From positions 1,488,001-1,552,000 of the forward strand of contig JANTQA010000032.1 of the NCBI GenBank assembly GCA_027625915.1: 64,000 nucleotides of DNA. The letters are read 5' to 3'. Both the position numbers and the translations under genes were made by a program. The stretch comes from Anaeramoeba flamelloides (Eukaryota; Metamonada; Anaeramoebidae). Of this stretch, positions 34,536 to 45,081 are shown one piece after another. Position 1 is the stretch's first letter, and every line of letters begins with the position of its first letter. The notes under the pieces are model-generated. The model had not been told where the DNA came from, did no database searches, and saw nothing but the letters and a program-made list of their open reading frames with translations.

Positions 34536-35366
34536 TTTAATCATGATATTTGAATAATAAATTTGAAAAATTTCAGCTTCATTTTCATTTCCTTTTTCAA
34601 ATAGTGACCACAAATCCCAACACACTTCGTTTGGGGACTTTATTTCTATAATAAAAGTATGGAAAATGAAGTGAAAATTATTTCCTTTTTATTATTCAAT
34701 GCCATGGTAGGAGATCAAAACAAACATTCTTGTTTTACTCAATGTTACCTTAAGAATTTGAGTTTTTCAATTTTTAAGAAAAAGTTATTGATTAATTAGT
34801 TTTATTTCAGATATATATCAACAATTCTTTGATGTGTATTATTCTACTAATTTTTTATTTGCTCTTCAAAGGCCAATTATATTAAATAATTAATATTTAA
34901 AAAAATGGTTGGGCTCCTTTGATTGAAACAAAGTTTCGTTATTTATTATATTAGAGTTCAATAAAATGATCAAATTAATTTAAATTCAAAAATAAAAGAT
35001 CTTTTAGATAAAACATAATTAATGGGGGTTCAAAAATTAGATACTAACTGTAAACAGAGAATCATTGATTTCTCTAAAAATATAGAAATAAAAATTTTAA
35101 GAAATATTCGAGAAGTGATGGACATTTTCTCACAATTAAATAATGAAAAAATAATAAAAATTAAACTTTTTGGAAAATATTATAATAATTATTATAACGT
35201 GTATTGAATATCAATTCTATAAAAAGATTAGAAAAATGTAAAGTTTCATAATTTTAAAAAATGAAAATCATAAAATCATAAAAAAAAAAGTATAAAAAAT
35301 AAAAATAAAATAAGAATAAGAATTCAAAAATAATAGAATATTTTAAAAAAAAAAAAAACAAATAAA

Positions 35367-38300
35367 TTAATCTTCAAAATCATATTCTGGAGTAAAGCAT
35401 ATGACGCCATTAAACTCAACATCTTTGATAACTTTTAAGGTATAATTTTGTGCTTCTTCTTGTAAGGATGAATGTTTCCATATCCACTTTCTGATTTCTC
35501 TTTCTGAAGAGCCAAAATCCTTTGAATGCTTTTTAAAGAGCCTAGGCACTAAGAGGTTCTTTGTACCCTTTTTAATGCGAACATTTCTTTTCAGGAATTC
35601 CCTTGATGAGGCCCGTAATTGGTTCGAAAGCTTGTCATGATAAAAGACCTTTACGAGCGGGATTATTCCCTCGACGTCGATCAGTGCGAGATAGACCTTT
35701 GGGTCTTTCGCGTTTATGGGAGTCATTGGCCCATTGAAGCGCTTTTCGACGCTTGAGCTTGGTGGGAGTATCAGGTTTCTAATATTGATGAGGGATATGC
35801 TTTGCCCGCCAAGGTTAAACATTGATTCGTTTAAGAATTTGCGATAAGAGGAGCTATCGTAAGGGTGGCCGTTCATGATCATCGAATACAGAGCGATGAT
35901 ATTGTATAAATTGATCATGAAGGAAAATTTCTTGGAATAGTTTTCATTTTTGATTTTTTGCAGTGAGACGGACTGCAATTTGCAAGTGGCGAATTCAAAT
36001 CTCCTGAAGGGTATGGATTGCCTGAGCTTTTCGCAATCGATCTGTTCGTTGCTGATGGAATACGATCCATTCAGCATATCGATCAATGACTCCATTAAGG
36101 ATTCGGCCAATTTGAACGGGTTTTTAATTTCATCGCCTTCATAGTTGATGCAGGAGTTCAAGGTGTCCAGCAATCGCTCTGTGTACACGAATGTGCCCTT
36201 CCGTACTTGCATCTTTTGCGTTTTGTTATTATTGTCCAGGCCTTGGCAGTGCTCGATCAGATCGCCGAAGAGGGGCGAATTTTGGAAGTTAAGGAAGATG
36301 TCTCCCGAGAGCTCGTCATAGACCTTCTTTTGGACTTGATCGAAAATGTTAATATTTGTGTTTTGGATGGCGTTTTGGATGATTTGGGTTCTCATCTCAA
36401 GATCCAAATCCAATTCAAAGATGGAATCGGGCTTGATAAATAATTTAATAATTTCAAAGACCCATGTATTGAGATATCTAAATTTATATTTCATCTGTAA
36501 GCGATCTTCGTCCTCTTCCGTTTTGTTTTCCTTTTCATTGTCAGTTGTAGATTCAGTCCCACTCGAGTCGATATCCTGCGAACTGTTTTTTTTGATATTG
36601 TTTTTTTCATCTTCGATTTTTTTCTGTACCCTTATATAGTATTCTTTAAAATTTTCCACTTCAAAGTAGAATAATAACTGTTCAACATTGTACTGGTACG
36701 ATAAAAATTCCTTATAATATTCAAACCCTATTTGGTGCTGGAAGATTTCTTGAAAAGTTGGCTTTCGCTTTTCTTTGATCCATTCCGCGGCATTTCCCAG
36801 ATTAGATTCCTTCTGGTCTTGGTTGCTCTTGACTCTCTGGTTGACTCTTTGGTCTTCATTGCCTTTTTCCTTTTCATTATTATTATTATTATTTTGGCTA
36901 TTATTGCCCTCCTTATCATTAATTCCCTTTTTATTGTCGTTTTTTTTCAAACTTGCAAATCTTGAAGAGTCATCTTCGCTGTTATAATCAGAGCCAAATT
37001 CTGAAGTTTCGGAAATTTCTGAAATCTCACTCTCAGATTTTGGAAATCGTGGGTTTGAGCGGTTTTTTAAACTATTGATTTGTAACCTTAAATCGTTATT
37101 GATTTTTTTTTTTTTTGACAAATCTGAGCGAATAATATCCAATTCCTTTTGCAATTCTTTGTCAACTTTTGAATTTTTAATTTTTTGTTTCGTTAAATTT
37201 GATTCCTTTTCAAGCTCTTCAATTTTTTTGTTCAACTTTTTGATTTTTTTATTTTCCTTTTTAAATTCAGAACTATTCCCGATTTCTTCGATTTGTTGGT
37301 TTAGTTGATTTAATTTTTCATTTAATTCCTTTTTTAATACATCTTCTTTTTCGATCAATTGATGTAACTCTTTGTTTTCTCGTTTTTGGATTTTGTGTTT
37401 GTTTTTTAATATAGATAAATTTCTTAAAAATGTTTGATTTTTGTCCTGGGATTCCATTTTTTTTAATTGGAATTTTAATTTTTTGACTTCGTGTTTGAGT
37501 TCTTGGACTTTTTTATCGCCAACGGGATCATTTATTTTGTCTTTTTTCGGATCTTTTGGATTGCTATTTTTGTTTTTTTGGTTTTCTTTTTTTTTCTTTT
37601 TTTGCTCTTTTTCTTCTTTTTGCTTTTGCTTCGATATGATCTTGTTTTTGTTTTTGATTTCCTTTTTTAATTTTTGAAACTCTTTTTTTTCTCGTGAAAA
37701 TTGGGTTTTCAGATCACTGTTTTCTTGCGTTTTTTTTTGTGAAATATGTTCCATTAATTCAACAATCTTATTTAATTCATCTTCATTTTCATAATTCTCT
37801 TGATTATTTAAAAATTTGACGATCTTGGTTAATTCTTCCATTTCTTTGACTTTTTTTAAGATTTTTGTTGGTTCTTTGATTTTTATTAAATTTATTAGGA
37901 TCCTTTTCTTTTTTTTTTTATTCTCTTTTAATCGGATGAGATCTAATTTTACTGTTACCCATTTTTTCTTTTTATCTTTTGTTTTGATTTCCCAAAAGAA
38001 ATCCAAACTAATATTACTATTTGTTTTGTTGTGTTTGTTTGTTATAGATTTTTGTTTTTTTGTTTTTTTTTTGAAATAAGAAAGAATATAATTTTTGAAA
38101 TCAATAAGTAAATGAAAAAATAAAATTATTTAATTGTTTTTTAATTAATAAAATATATTCTTGTTTCATTGATTATCACAAAATAAAACTTTTGGTTTGG
38201 AATTTCTTTTTTTGTTTATTTTATTCATTTTATATTTTAATAATTGAAGTTAAATCACAGGGGTTGTTTTATTTTAATATCAAAAATGATAATGTTGTTG

Positions 38301-39960
38301 TTTTGAAAGTTATTTTGAGCAAAAAAAAAAAATGAAGATCTTTGAACATATTCCTGTATTTTTAAATTCAATAATATTTTTTTTGTTAAATTTAATTTAC
38401 ATTTATCGACTCAATATTATATACGAAAAGGCACCCATTGTTTCCATTTTGCCAATAATAAATAAAAAAATAAATATAAAAAACTTTGAGGCCACATGAA
38501 TTGTATAACTTGTTTCAATTTTCAAATTGTTAAATTAAAGAGTTACAGCATTTTTTTTCATCTAGAAAATTATCTTTAAATAACAAACTAATAATCAGAC
38601 ATTAATAAATTTATTTTGTTATTTGAAAACGTGGTAAAAAAAATCTAGAGCTTTTAAAATGAAATAATATAATTTCTAACTTCAAGTTTAATTGTATCTT
38701 TGTGGAAGTGGGTGCTCTATTACCTTTGGGTTAAAAATAAATAAGAGTTAGAACCATTTTATAAAAAGTGAGTACTTTTTTTTTTTTTTTTTTTTTTTTC
38801 GAATTAAAACTTTTTAAAAGTTTTTTAATTTTTCAGAAAGTGAGACTTTTTTTTCAAAAAGTGCTCACTTTACTTTTAAATCCCTTTACCACATCTCACA
38901 AGGTTTAGATCTCACTTTTTTAAAAAAAGAAAACTTTCAAAAAAATTTTTTTCTAAAAAAGTTTTCACTTTTTGAAATTAGAAAACTTTAAAAAAGTTAA
39001 AAAAAGTGTGGGCTTTTGAAAAAGGACGTAAAGTAATAAAAATTGGATTACTTCGTTGATCTGTTGAAAAGGCACAAACCCAAAATTAAAAAAATGTAAC
39101 CCAAACTGTTTGTATCACTCTCTTAAGCAATTTGGGTAACGCTTTTTAAAGCTTTTCATAAACAATTTTTTATAATGGCTGTATGGAAAAAACAAGGTTA
39201 GGCGAATGTGTGATCGAAATTAAGACTGTTTATAAGGCTGCCTTTTAAAGCAAAAAGAAGATAGAAAATTAAATAGTCGTTGTTATCTTTTTGTTTTTTA
39301 TTTTTAACATTATTGTTCTTTGGAATTCTGCAAAAAGTCTTGAACAAAAAAAATTTGACAAACCAAATCTTTTTGGAAATAAACCATCAAATTTTGGTTC
39401 AAATTAAAAACAAAAAAGTGACAAAAAAATTTAAAAAATTTTTTTTTTTGATTTTTTTTTTTTTGATTTTCGATCCATAAAGAAACCAAAGTTTTTTCTT
39501 TTTTTTTGAGTCTCTGAAGTTAAAGAGCCAACTCCTCATTGATTTCGAAAATTAGAAAGTGTACTTTCTTTTTTTTTGAAATGAACGATAAGTAGTTATT
39601 AAAACTCAAATGCAAACATTAAAAGTTTTTATAGGGTAAGTGTTAAAGAGAAACAATAAGAAAAAAAAAAAATTATTAATTTTACTGTGATAATTTTTCA
39701 ATGATTAAACTAATACACTCCTTTGCTTTTGAAGAATAAAGCTGCTGGTAGTGTTCTGAAATCCCAAATACATTTTTAAGGTCAAGTATATCATCTCTTG
39801 TTTCGACACCAAAAAGATCACAACAAGCATCAGAGCAATCGCTTAGTTTATATTTGGTAGTGGCGATTATCAAATTCAGATTGGACTGTAGCAGTTTGTC
39901 AATTTCTTCTTGTTTTTTTAATTTGAAACTTGACTTGTTTGTTTTTAAGAAATTTCCCAT
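35367..39960 (-). CDS. PAS - coiled coil - RGS - DUF547 protein, two exons, likely N-myristoylated
   Basis: Exons 39686-39960 and 35367-38007 (minus strand) splice at CA|GTAAAA...TTAG|T to give 971 residues. Residue 2 is Gly in MGNFLKTNKS, a plausible myristoylation site. The PAS domain spans ~20-140 and is split by the intron: first half IIATTKYKLSDCSDACCDLFG, second half HLDFFWEIKTKDKKKKWVTV. Lys/Glu coiled coil follows (~150-430), then a Ser/Asp/Asn linker. The RGS domain (~505-680; TFQEIFQHQIGFEYYKEFL, QLLFYFEVENFKEYY, IFDQVQKKVYDEL) carries a charged insert near 577. DUF547 occupies ~700-971 (FSFMINLYNIIALYSMIMNG). RGS domains speed GTP hydrolysis by G-alpha; DUF547's role is unknown. 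Together this suggests a membrane-tethered, sensor-linked G-protein regulator. The second exon alone lacks an ATG before codon ~56, which supports the upstream exon. The RGS-DUF547 part is clearly richer in G+C than the coiled coil. Confidence 0.85.
38008..39685 (-). other. Intron of the PAS-RGS-DUF547 gene
   Basis: 1678 bases, donor GTAAAATT at 39685 and acceptor ATATTAG at 38008. It lies in the middle of the PAS domain and restores the domain's reading frame (phase 2). It contains a patch at about 38760-39015 with repeated, partly complementary words such as AAAGTGAG and CTCACTTT around long poly-T and poly-A runs, which could fold strongly. No coding content was seen. Confidence 0.8.
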
Positions 39961-42071
39961 TTATCAAGATAAGTAAAAATAAAAAAAATAATTATAAATA
40001 TTCCATGTTTTCCGAATTGTAACGAAATTTTGTCTTTTTAATCCTTCTTCATCATGTTTCCAGTTTCTTCCTGGTTTTATTCTTTGGAATTTTGTTACTT
40101 TGAAACAAAATATTTTGTTTTGATTTTGGTCAAATCTAGATGAAAGAAATATATTTTCTTAGCAAGTACGTTCCTAAACAGAAAGACATCACTTTTTGAA
40201 CTCCCGTTTCAAAACTATTTCTTTGATTTGCTAATTTGCAAATTACAAGATCTTAGAAACACTGAATTATGTTTGCACCGAAGTTGGGTATTGGGATACA
40301 CTCTTACTTTTTTTGTGATTCATATCGAGTCTGTAATTATAAAAGAAATTAACAAAAAACTTGATTTTTTATTGGCAAAAGGAATTTTTTTTAAAAATCT
40401 AATTTTGCAAAAACCAAAATTGTTTTTTTTTGGCTTTTACTGAAAAACGAACAAAAAGATTGAAAAATAAAGAAATTCGAACTTAGCTTATCGTGAGTAA
40501 AAGTCCATTTTTCAACTTGTAAGAGAAAAAGTTACCAGTTATTTTTATGCATAATTATTGAAAGTGGATTTGCTCAAGAATGGTTTGAGATGAAAATTTC
40601 TCAAATTGCCTTTTGGGTTTGTTGTGTTTTGTCTGAATTGAAAAGCTTCCTAACTGTCAAAAAATTAAGTCTACATTCTCAAAAGTTATTGTTTTTAATC
40701 AATTGCTTTCATTTTTTTTAGAAAAAAAAGTATAAAAGCAAATTGATATTTGAATTGTTGTTTTGGTCATTAAAGTTATTTCACACCGTTGTAGTATTTT
40801 CATTCTTAGGTGAGTCCTGAAAACCAAACAAAGTCAGTAATAAAATTAATCAAAACAAACAACCTTCTTTTGTCATCGGAAACATTAAGAATATAAAAAG
40901 AACAGAGAAATTTCAAGTCCATTGTTTGTATTCCTGAACTCAATCTCTTGATGACTCTTTTTCAAATACAGTATAATTCTAAATTTAGTTGACGATGAAT
41001 TTCTCAAAAGTTATTGCAAAAACAAGTCACTTTTTCTGCATATTTTTCGGAAAAAAATTTTCGCTTCATTTTCCTTTTTTCCTTTTATGAAATAGACTTT
41101 TCTAATTGAAGTAGATAGTAATTTGTGAGCTTGTTTTTATTTCTTTGGTCCTTTTTTAATTGCACATATTAGGGTGCCTGTTATATTAACCCAGAATCCG
41201 AAATGAAGCTCAGATTTCAGAGTGGAAAAAATCGAAGACTAACTGACAATTTTAACCCATTTAAATTCTGATAAACAACCAAAAAATGATTTGTATTTTT
41301 TTCACAAATCAGTAATACAAAGCACGTAAAAGTGTCTTAAGAATGTGTTCTTTATTTGTAAGATAATATTTGTTGCAAAATAAATAGAACAGAATTTTCA
41401 TTCGCTTCACAGTAAAAGATCTAAATAAAGATTTTAAAATCCTGTTAAATTTCAATTTTTTGTTTGTTCTAAACGAAATTAAATCATTAATAACAGTTTT
41501 GAATTGGAAGCTGTTAAATCATTTAATTTTAACTTCTAGAATTGTGATTTATTTTGGAAACATAATGAAAATTTTGATCTTTTTTTATTGCGATTCACAG
41601 TTTTCTCATAATAGTTTTTGCTTTTTCGAAAATGTGTTCTCAACTAAAATATATTTTTTAATTGTATTTTGATCCTAATTTTATTAGAGCACAGTTTAGG
41701 GTGTCTCTTTTTATCCATCTTTCCAATTCGGATAATTTTTTTTTCATTTTTTTTACTAACTTTCTTTTATCTTGTCAACTTTAAGAGTAACCAAAATTTG
41801 CCACTGGAAGTCAAATTTCTTGCTGTTTTTATACTTTTTTATTCACTTTACTGATATTTTAATTAAATGTGAAAAAATTTTCTTTTCATTTTCACTTTTT
41901 TCTTTTTTTCAACAAACTTTCGGAGAAATAGGTGTGTTGTTTGTGATTTCAAATTGTTTTTTTGGTTCTTTTTTATTATTGGTGTTTGGGTATATTTTGG
42001 GCAAACTAAGGATCTTATATGAATGTAATTTTGAAGTGAAATAAAGATAGCCATTTGAAATTTTATCTAAT

Positions 42072-42249
42072 TTAAGGGACTAATTTTTATTAAATTTTTT
42101 TACCTAAATTTAATAGCAATTGAGAAAATTTTTTGCCAATTACTTAGGTTTGAAAACCCCTGTTTATTTTCAATAATAAACATATTTCTAGATAAGGAAT
42201 CCTTGTTTCGAAATTGGTCAAAAAAAAATAATAGAGAATAGTCCCTTAA
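42072..42249. mobile_element. Short MITE with TTAA ends
   Basis: The left end is TTAAGGGACTAATTTTTATTA. The right end is the complement with small differences (TAATAGAGAATAGTCCCTTAA). The element totals 178 bases with TTAA at both borders and has no coding capacity. TTAA targets are used by piggyBac-type transposases, but the GGG start differs from the usual CCC of that group, so the family is open. Confidence 0.65.
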
Positions 42250-42289
42250 ATCTCAAATATCAGTTTTTAATGTGTTTGAAAAAAAAATA

Positions 42290-43400
42290 TCAAATAGATC
42301 TAGTGATGTAGATTTGAAAAATATAGCATATTTTTTGTTATTTTTTTTAATATTTTTTTGAAAGTTAAATAACAAATATATTAAGCAAGTAGTTACGGTA
42401 CAGGAAAATTTTTCACTTTGTGGCAATTTTGAAGAATATCAGAAAATAACATTTTTTGCGCTTGTTAACTCATTGATTTTTATTATTTAAAGTACTCCAT
42501 TCATTGGATTTTTGATTTTTTTTTTCAAAGTCTCAAAGAAAAATTCAGGAGAGAATATTTAGTTGAATTACTTAAAATAGTGTTTTGAATGTTGAATGAA
42601 TTATCATTTATCCTTATCTCAACATTCTATTGTGGCATTTAATTTTTTGATTTTTTCATTTAATTGTTTCATTATTTTTGAGTTTTTTTAATTATGACAA
42701 AAAAGGCAATATTAAAGGTTTTTTTATCAGTGGCATTTGTGATAAATGAATTTTGCTAAAAAAGAACAACATAATTACAATTGAGAGAACCACAAAAGGA
42801 AATTGGAATAGGGCTTTAAAAGCTAGAAGGATTCAAAATAATATTACTGATAATCTCAAAAAATATCTGGTTAGGATTATAAATAGTTGGATTTGGGGGA
42901 ATTCGAGAAGTTGAATGATTATATAATATCAAAATTTAAACCACACAATAGTATAAGTTTTCTTCTAAGAATCTAAAATTATTTTCTCCCCAAAAAAAAA
43001 ATATTTAATTATAAAAAAATAAAAAGTTGAACCAATTTTTTCGATTCTTTTCTTTTTTTTTTTATTGTTTAGCATAACTAAAAAAAATAATATCAAATAA
43101 TTTTTTAAAAAAATTCTTGAGAATCTACGATCATATGCCACTAAAATAAAATGCTCTTCTCTCATCTCTCTCAAATTTTTATCATGTCTTATGGTGTAGC
43201 TACCCCCTTAAGTGATAAAGATCTGAAAAATATAGAATGATTTTTAATATTTTTTTTAAATATTTTTGCTCGGGAAAAATAACAAAAATTATTTCAAATA
43301 TTAGACATTTGGAAAAATTTTAGTCTGTTTTTTGTATTACATCTTTGAAAAAAAGTCAAATTTTTTTTGTTGATGTATATATTTTAAAGTATTTTGCTAA
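42290..43400. repeat. Two diverged direct repeats
   Basis: About 42290-42480 and 43205-43400 share GTAGATTTGAAAAATATAG / AAAGATCTGAAAAATATAG, then TTTTTAATATTTTTTT and a GAAAAAATAAC-type end, in the same orientation. The alignment is patchy. They may be remains of one element or a local duplication. Confidence 0.35.
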
Positions 43401-44235
43401 AAAACAAGGTAAAATTTCAAAAAGGACTTCTGTAAAAACAGTATCAACTAAGGTATATGGAATTATTCAACGGACACGTTAAACACTTTATTACATTAAA
43501 AAAAAATTGAAATTAACACTCAAAAGTGACTTAACTTTTTAAAATTTTTTATTTGAATATTTTATTTTTGGTTAATACAACATTTTTTTTTTCCGAAAAG
43601 AAAAATTTTTGTCAAGATCTCTTTGTTCAACATTTATTTAAGTAAAAAAGATGTTTATTTTATATAAAAGTTATTTTTACTGGATAAAGATTTGGATTAA
43701 TATTTGAACAATTTGGTTGATCAAACATACCTTTCTGAGTATAATAGGCTATTTCGATTTCAATTAAGTCATTTACTTTTCAAAAAGGTGATTCTTATCA
43801 ACTATCCTCAGAGATAAAATTATTATAAATTGTAAATCGTGGTAATTGTTCAACATGGCATTTAAAAATTAATTACACAAAAAAGATCATGTCTTTCAAG
43901 GATAACGCTAATTATTTTCAACCCCAAAACATTTTGGCGAGAAACAATCCAATAGTCAACAGCACAAATAATCACAAGGAAATTAGGACTTTGAAAGGCC
44001 TTAAAAAAATACATATATTTATTAAAAAAAAATTTTCATATTAAATTCTTTTCAGTGAAAGTTCAGCAATAAAAAATCCATAGTGTTTATATGAAAAATT
44101 GTAGTTAACTTTTTTTTAATTTTTGGTTTTATATTTTTTTTAATTTTTAAAAAATCAGTTGTTTATATACCAATAAAATTATTAAAAAGTAAAAAATTAA
44201 TAAAATTTAATTATAGTATTAGAAAAATACCCGAC

Positions 44236-44430
44236 ATGAAAATAATCCCGGATAAGATTTTTAATTGTTAATATTAATGAAAAGTGCTGTATAATTTCTT
44301 TTATTTTCAATAAAATCCCTTTTTATTTTTTAAGAATCAAACTTTTGAAATTATAACCCACCCACTTATTAGAATGATGATTAATGAAATTTAACTTGTC
44401 CAAAACAATAATTAATCAATTAAAAAACAA
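44236..44430 (+). repeat. Family D2 repeat, partial copy
   Basis: It aligns with 31731-31910: GATAAGATTTTTAATTGTTAATAT (left end), AAGAATCAAACTTTTGAAAT, CCCACTTATTAGAATGATGATTAATGA. The reading frame gives QTFEII.HPLIRMMINEI as in the other copies. The right half and terminal repeat are not evident. Confidence 0.6.
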
Positions 44431-45081
44431 AAATATCAAAAAAAAAAGAAAAATTTGAAAAAAATAATAAAAAATGAAATAAAAATTGGAAAAAATGATA
44501 GTGATCCAAAAATTAAAAAAATTTTTTGAAAAGAATATGAATAAACCCTCAAAATAACACCCATTAATATTATAAATCGAGTCACCTTTTTTGAAAAACA
44601 ATTAAATCATTAGATTGTTATTTTCAATTGAATTAACCAACATAATATTTATAAATAGGCTTTAAAAGAAAATTCTCGTTAAAAATTATTAATCAATTAT
44701 TTGTAAAAAAAAAAAAAAAAAAGAAAATCAAATTAATTCATATTGTATTATCTTAGTTTAAACAAACTTAGAAACAACTCCAAAATTCAAAGATAGTTAA
44801 CGTTTAAATAATTAAAAGAACCGGGTTGAATAATAAAAGATAAAAAAAAAAAAAACAAAAAAACCATTAACAAGCGAAAATATGAATAACCAGGAAATAA
44901 AAATGCATTATTTTTGTTTTTGTTAATTTATATTAAACTTTCTTGTTTCTAAATACAAAAAGAAACGTAAAAAATTAATACCAAATTATAAAATTACTTT
45001 AAGTTATTAAAAAAATAAAAAAAATAACAATTAAATAATTAATTTAACAAATAAATTAAAGAAAAAAAAAACCCCATTAAT

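Larger units (their letters stand above)
31179..35366. other. Intergenic stretch with two repeat families
   Basis: About 4.2 kb without a supported gene. It holds D2 repeat copies at 31731-32167 and 33730-34105 (opposite orientations), followed by a D1 copy at 34270-34535. The frame at 35022-35207 (61 codons) is unassigned and probably chance. Other sequence is AT-rich filler. Confidence 0.6.
39961..45081. other. Intergenic stretch with small repeats
   Basis: About 5.1 kb between the RGS gene's 5' end and the RasGEF gene's 3' end. It holds a 178-base TTAA-ended MITE (42072-42249), two diverged direct repeats (about 42290-42480 and 43205-43400), and a D2 fragment (44236-44430). Frames at 40228, 41460-42044 and 42965 are Phe/Ile-rich readings of AT-rich DNA with no family resemblance. 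Confidence 0.6.

Noticed and set aside
39682-39960. Independent small myristoylated PAS-like gene
   Set aside because: It holds only half a PAS domain and ends at a splice donor; the other half starts the next exon of the RGS gene.
40500-42050. Apparent repeat blocks around AGGGTGCCTGTT and AGGGTGTCTCTT
   Set aside because: Only patchy similarity in T-rich DNA; no borders or frame could be fixed.
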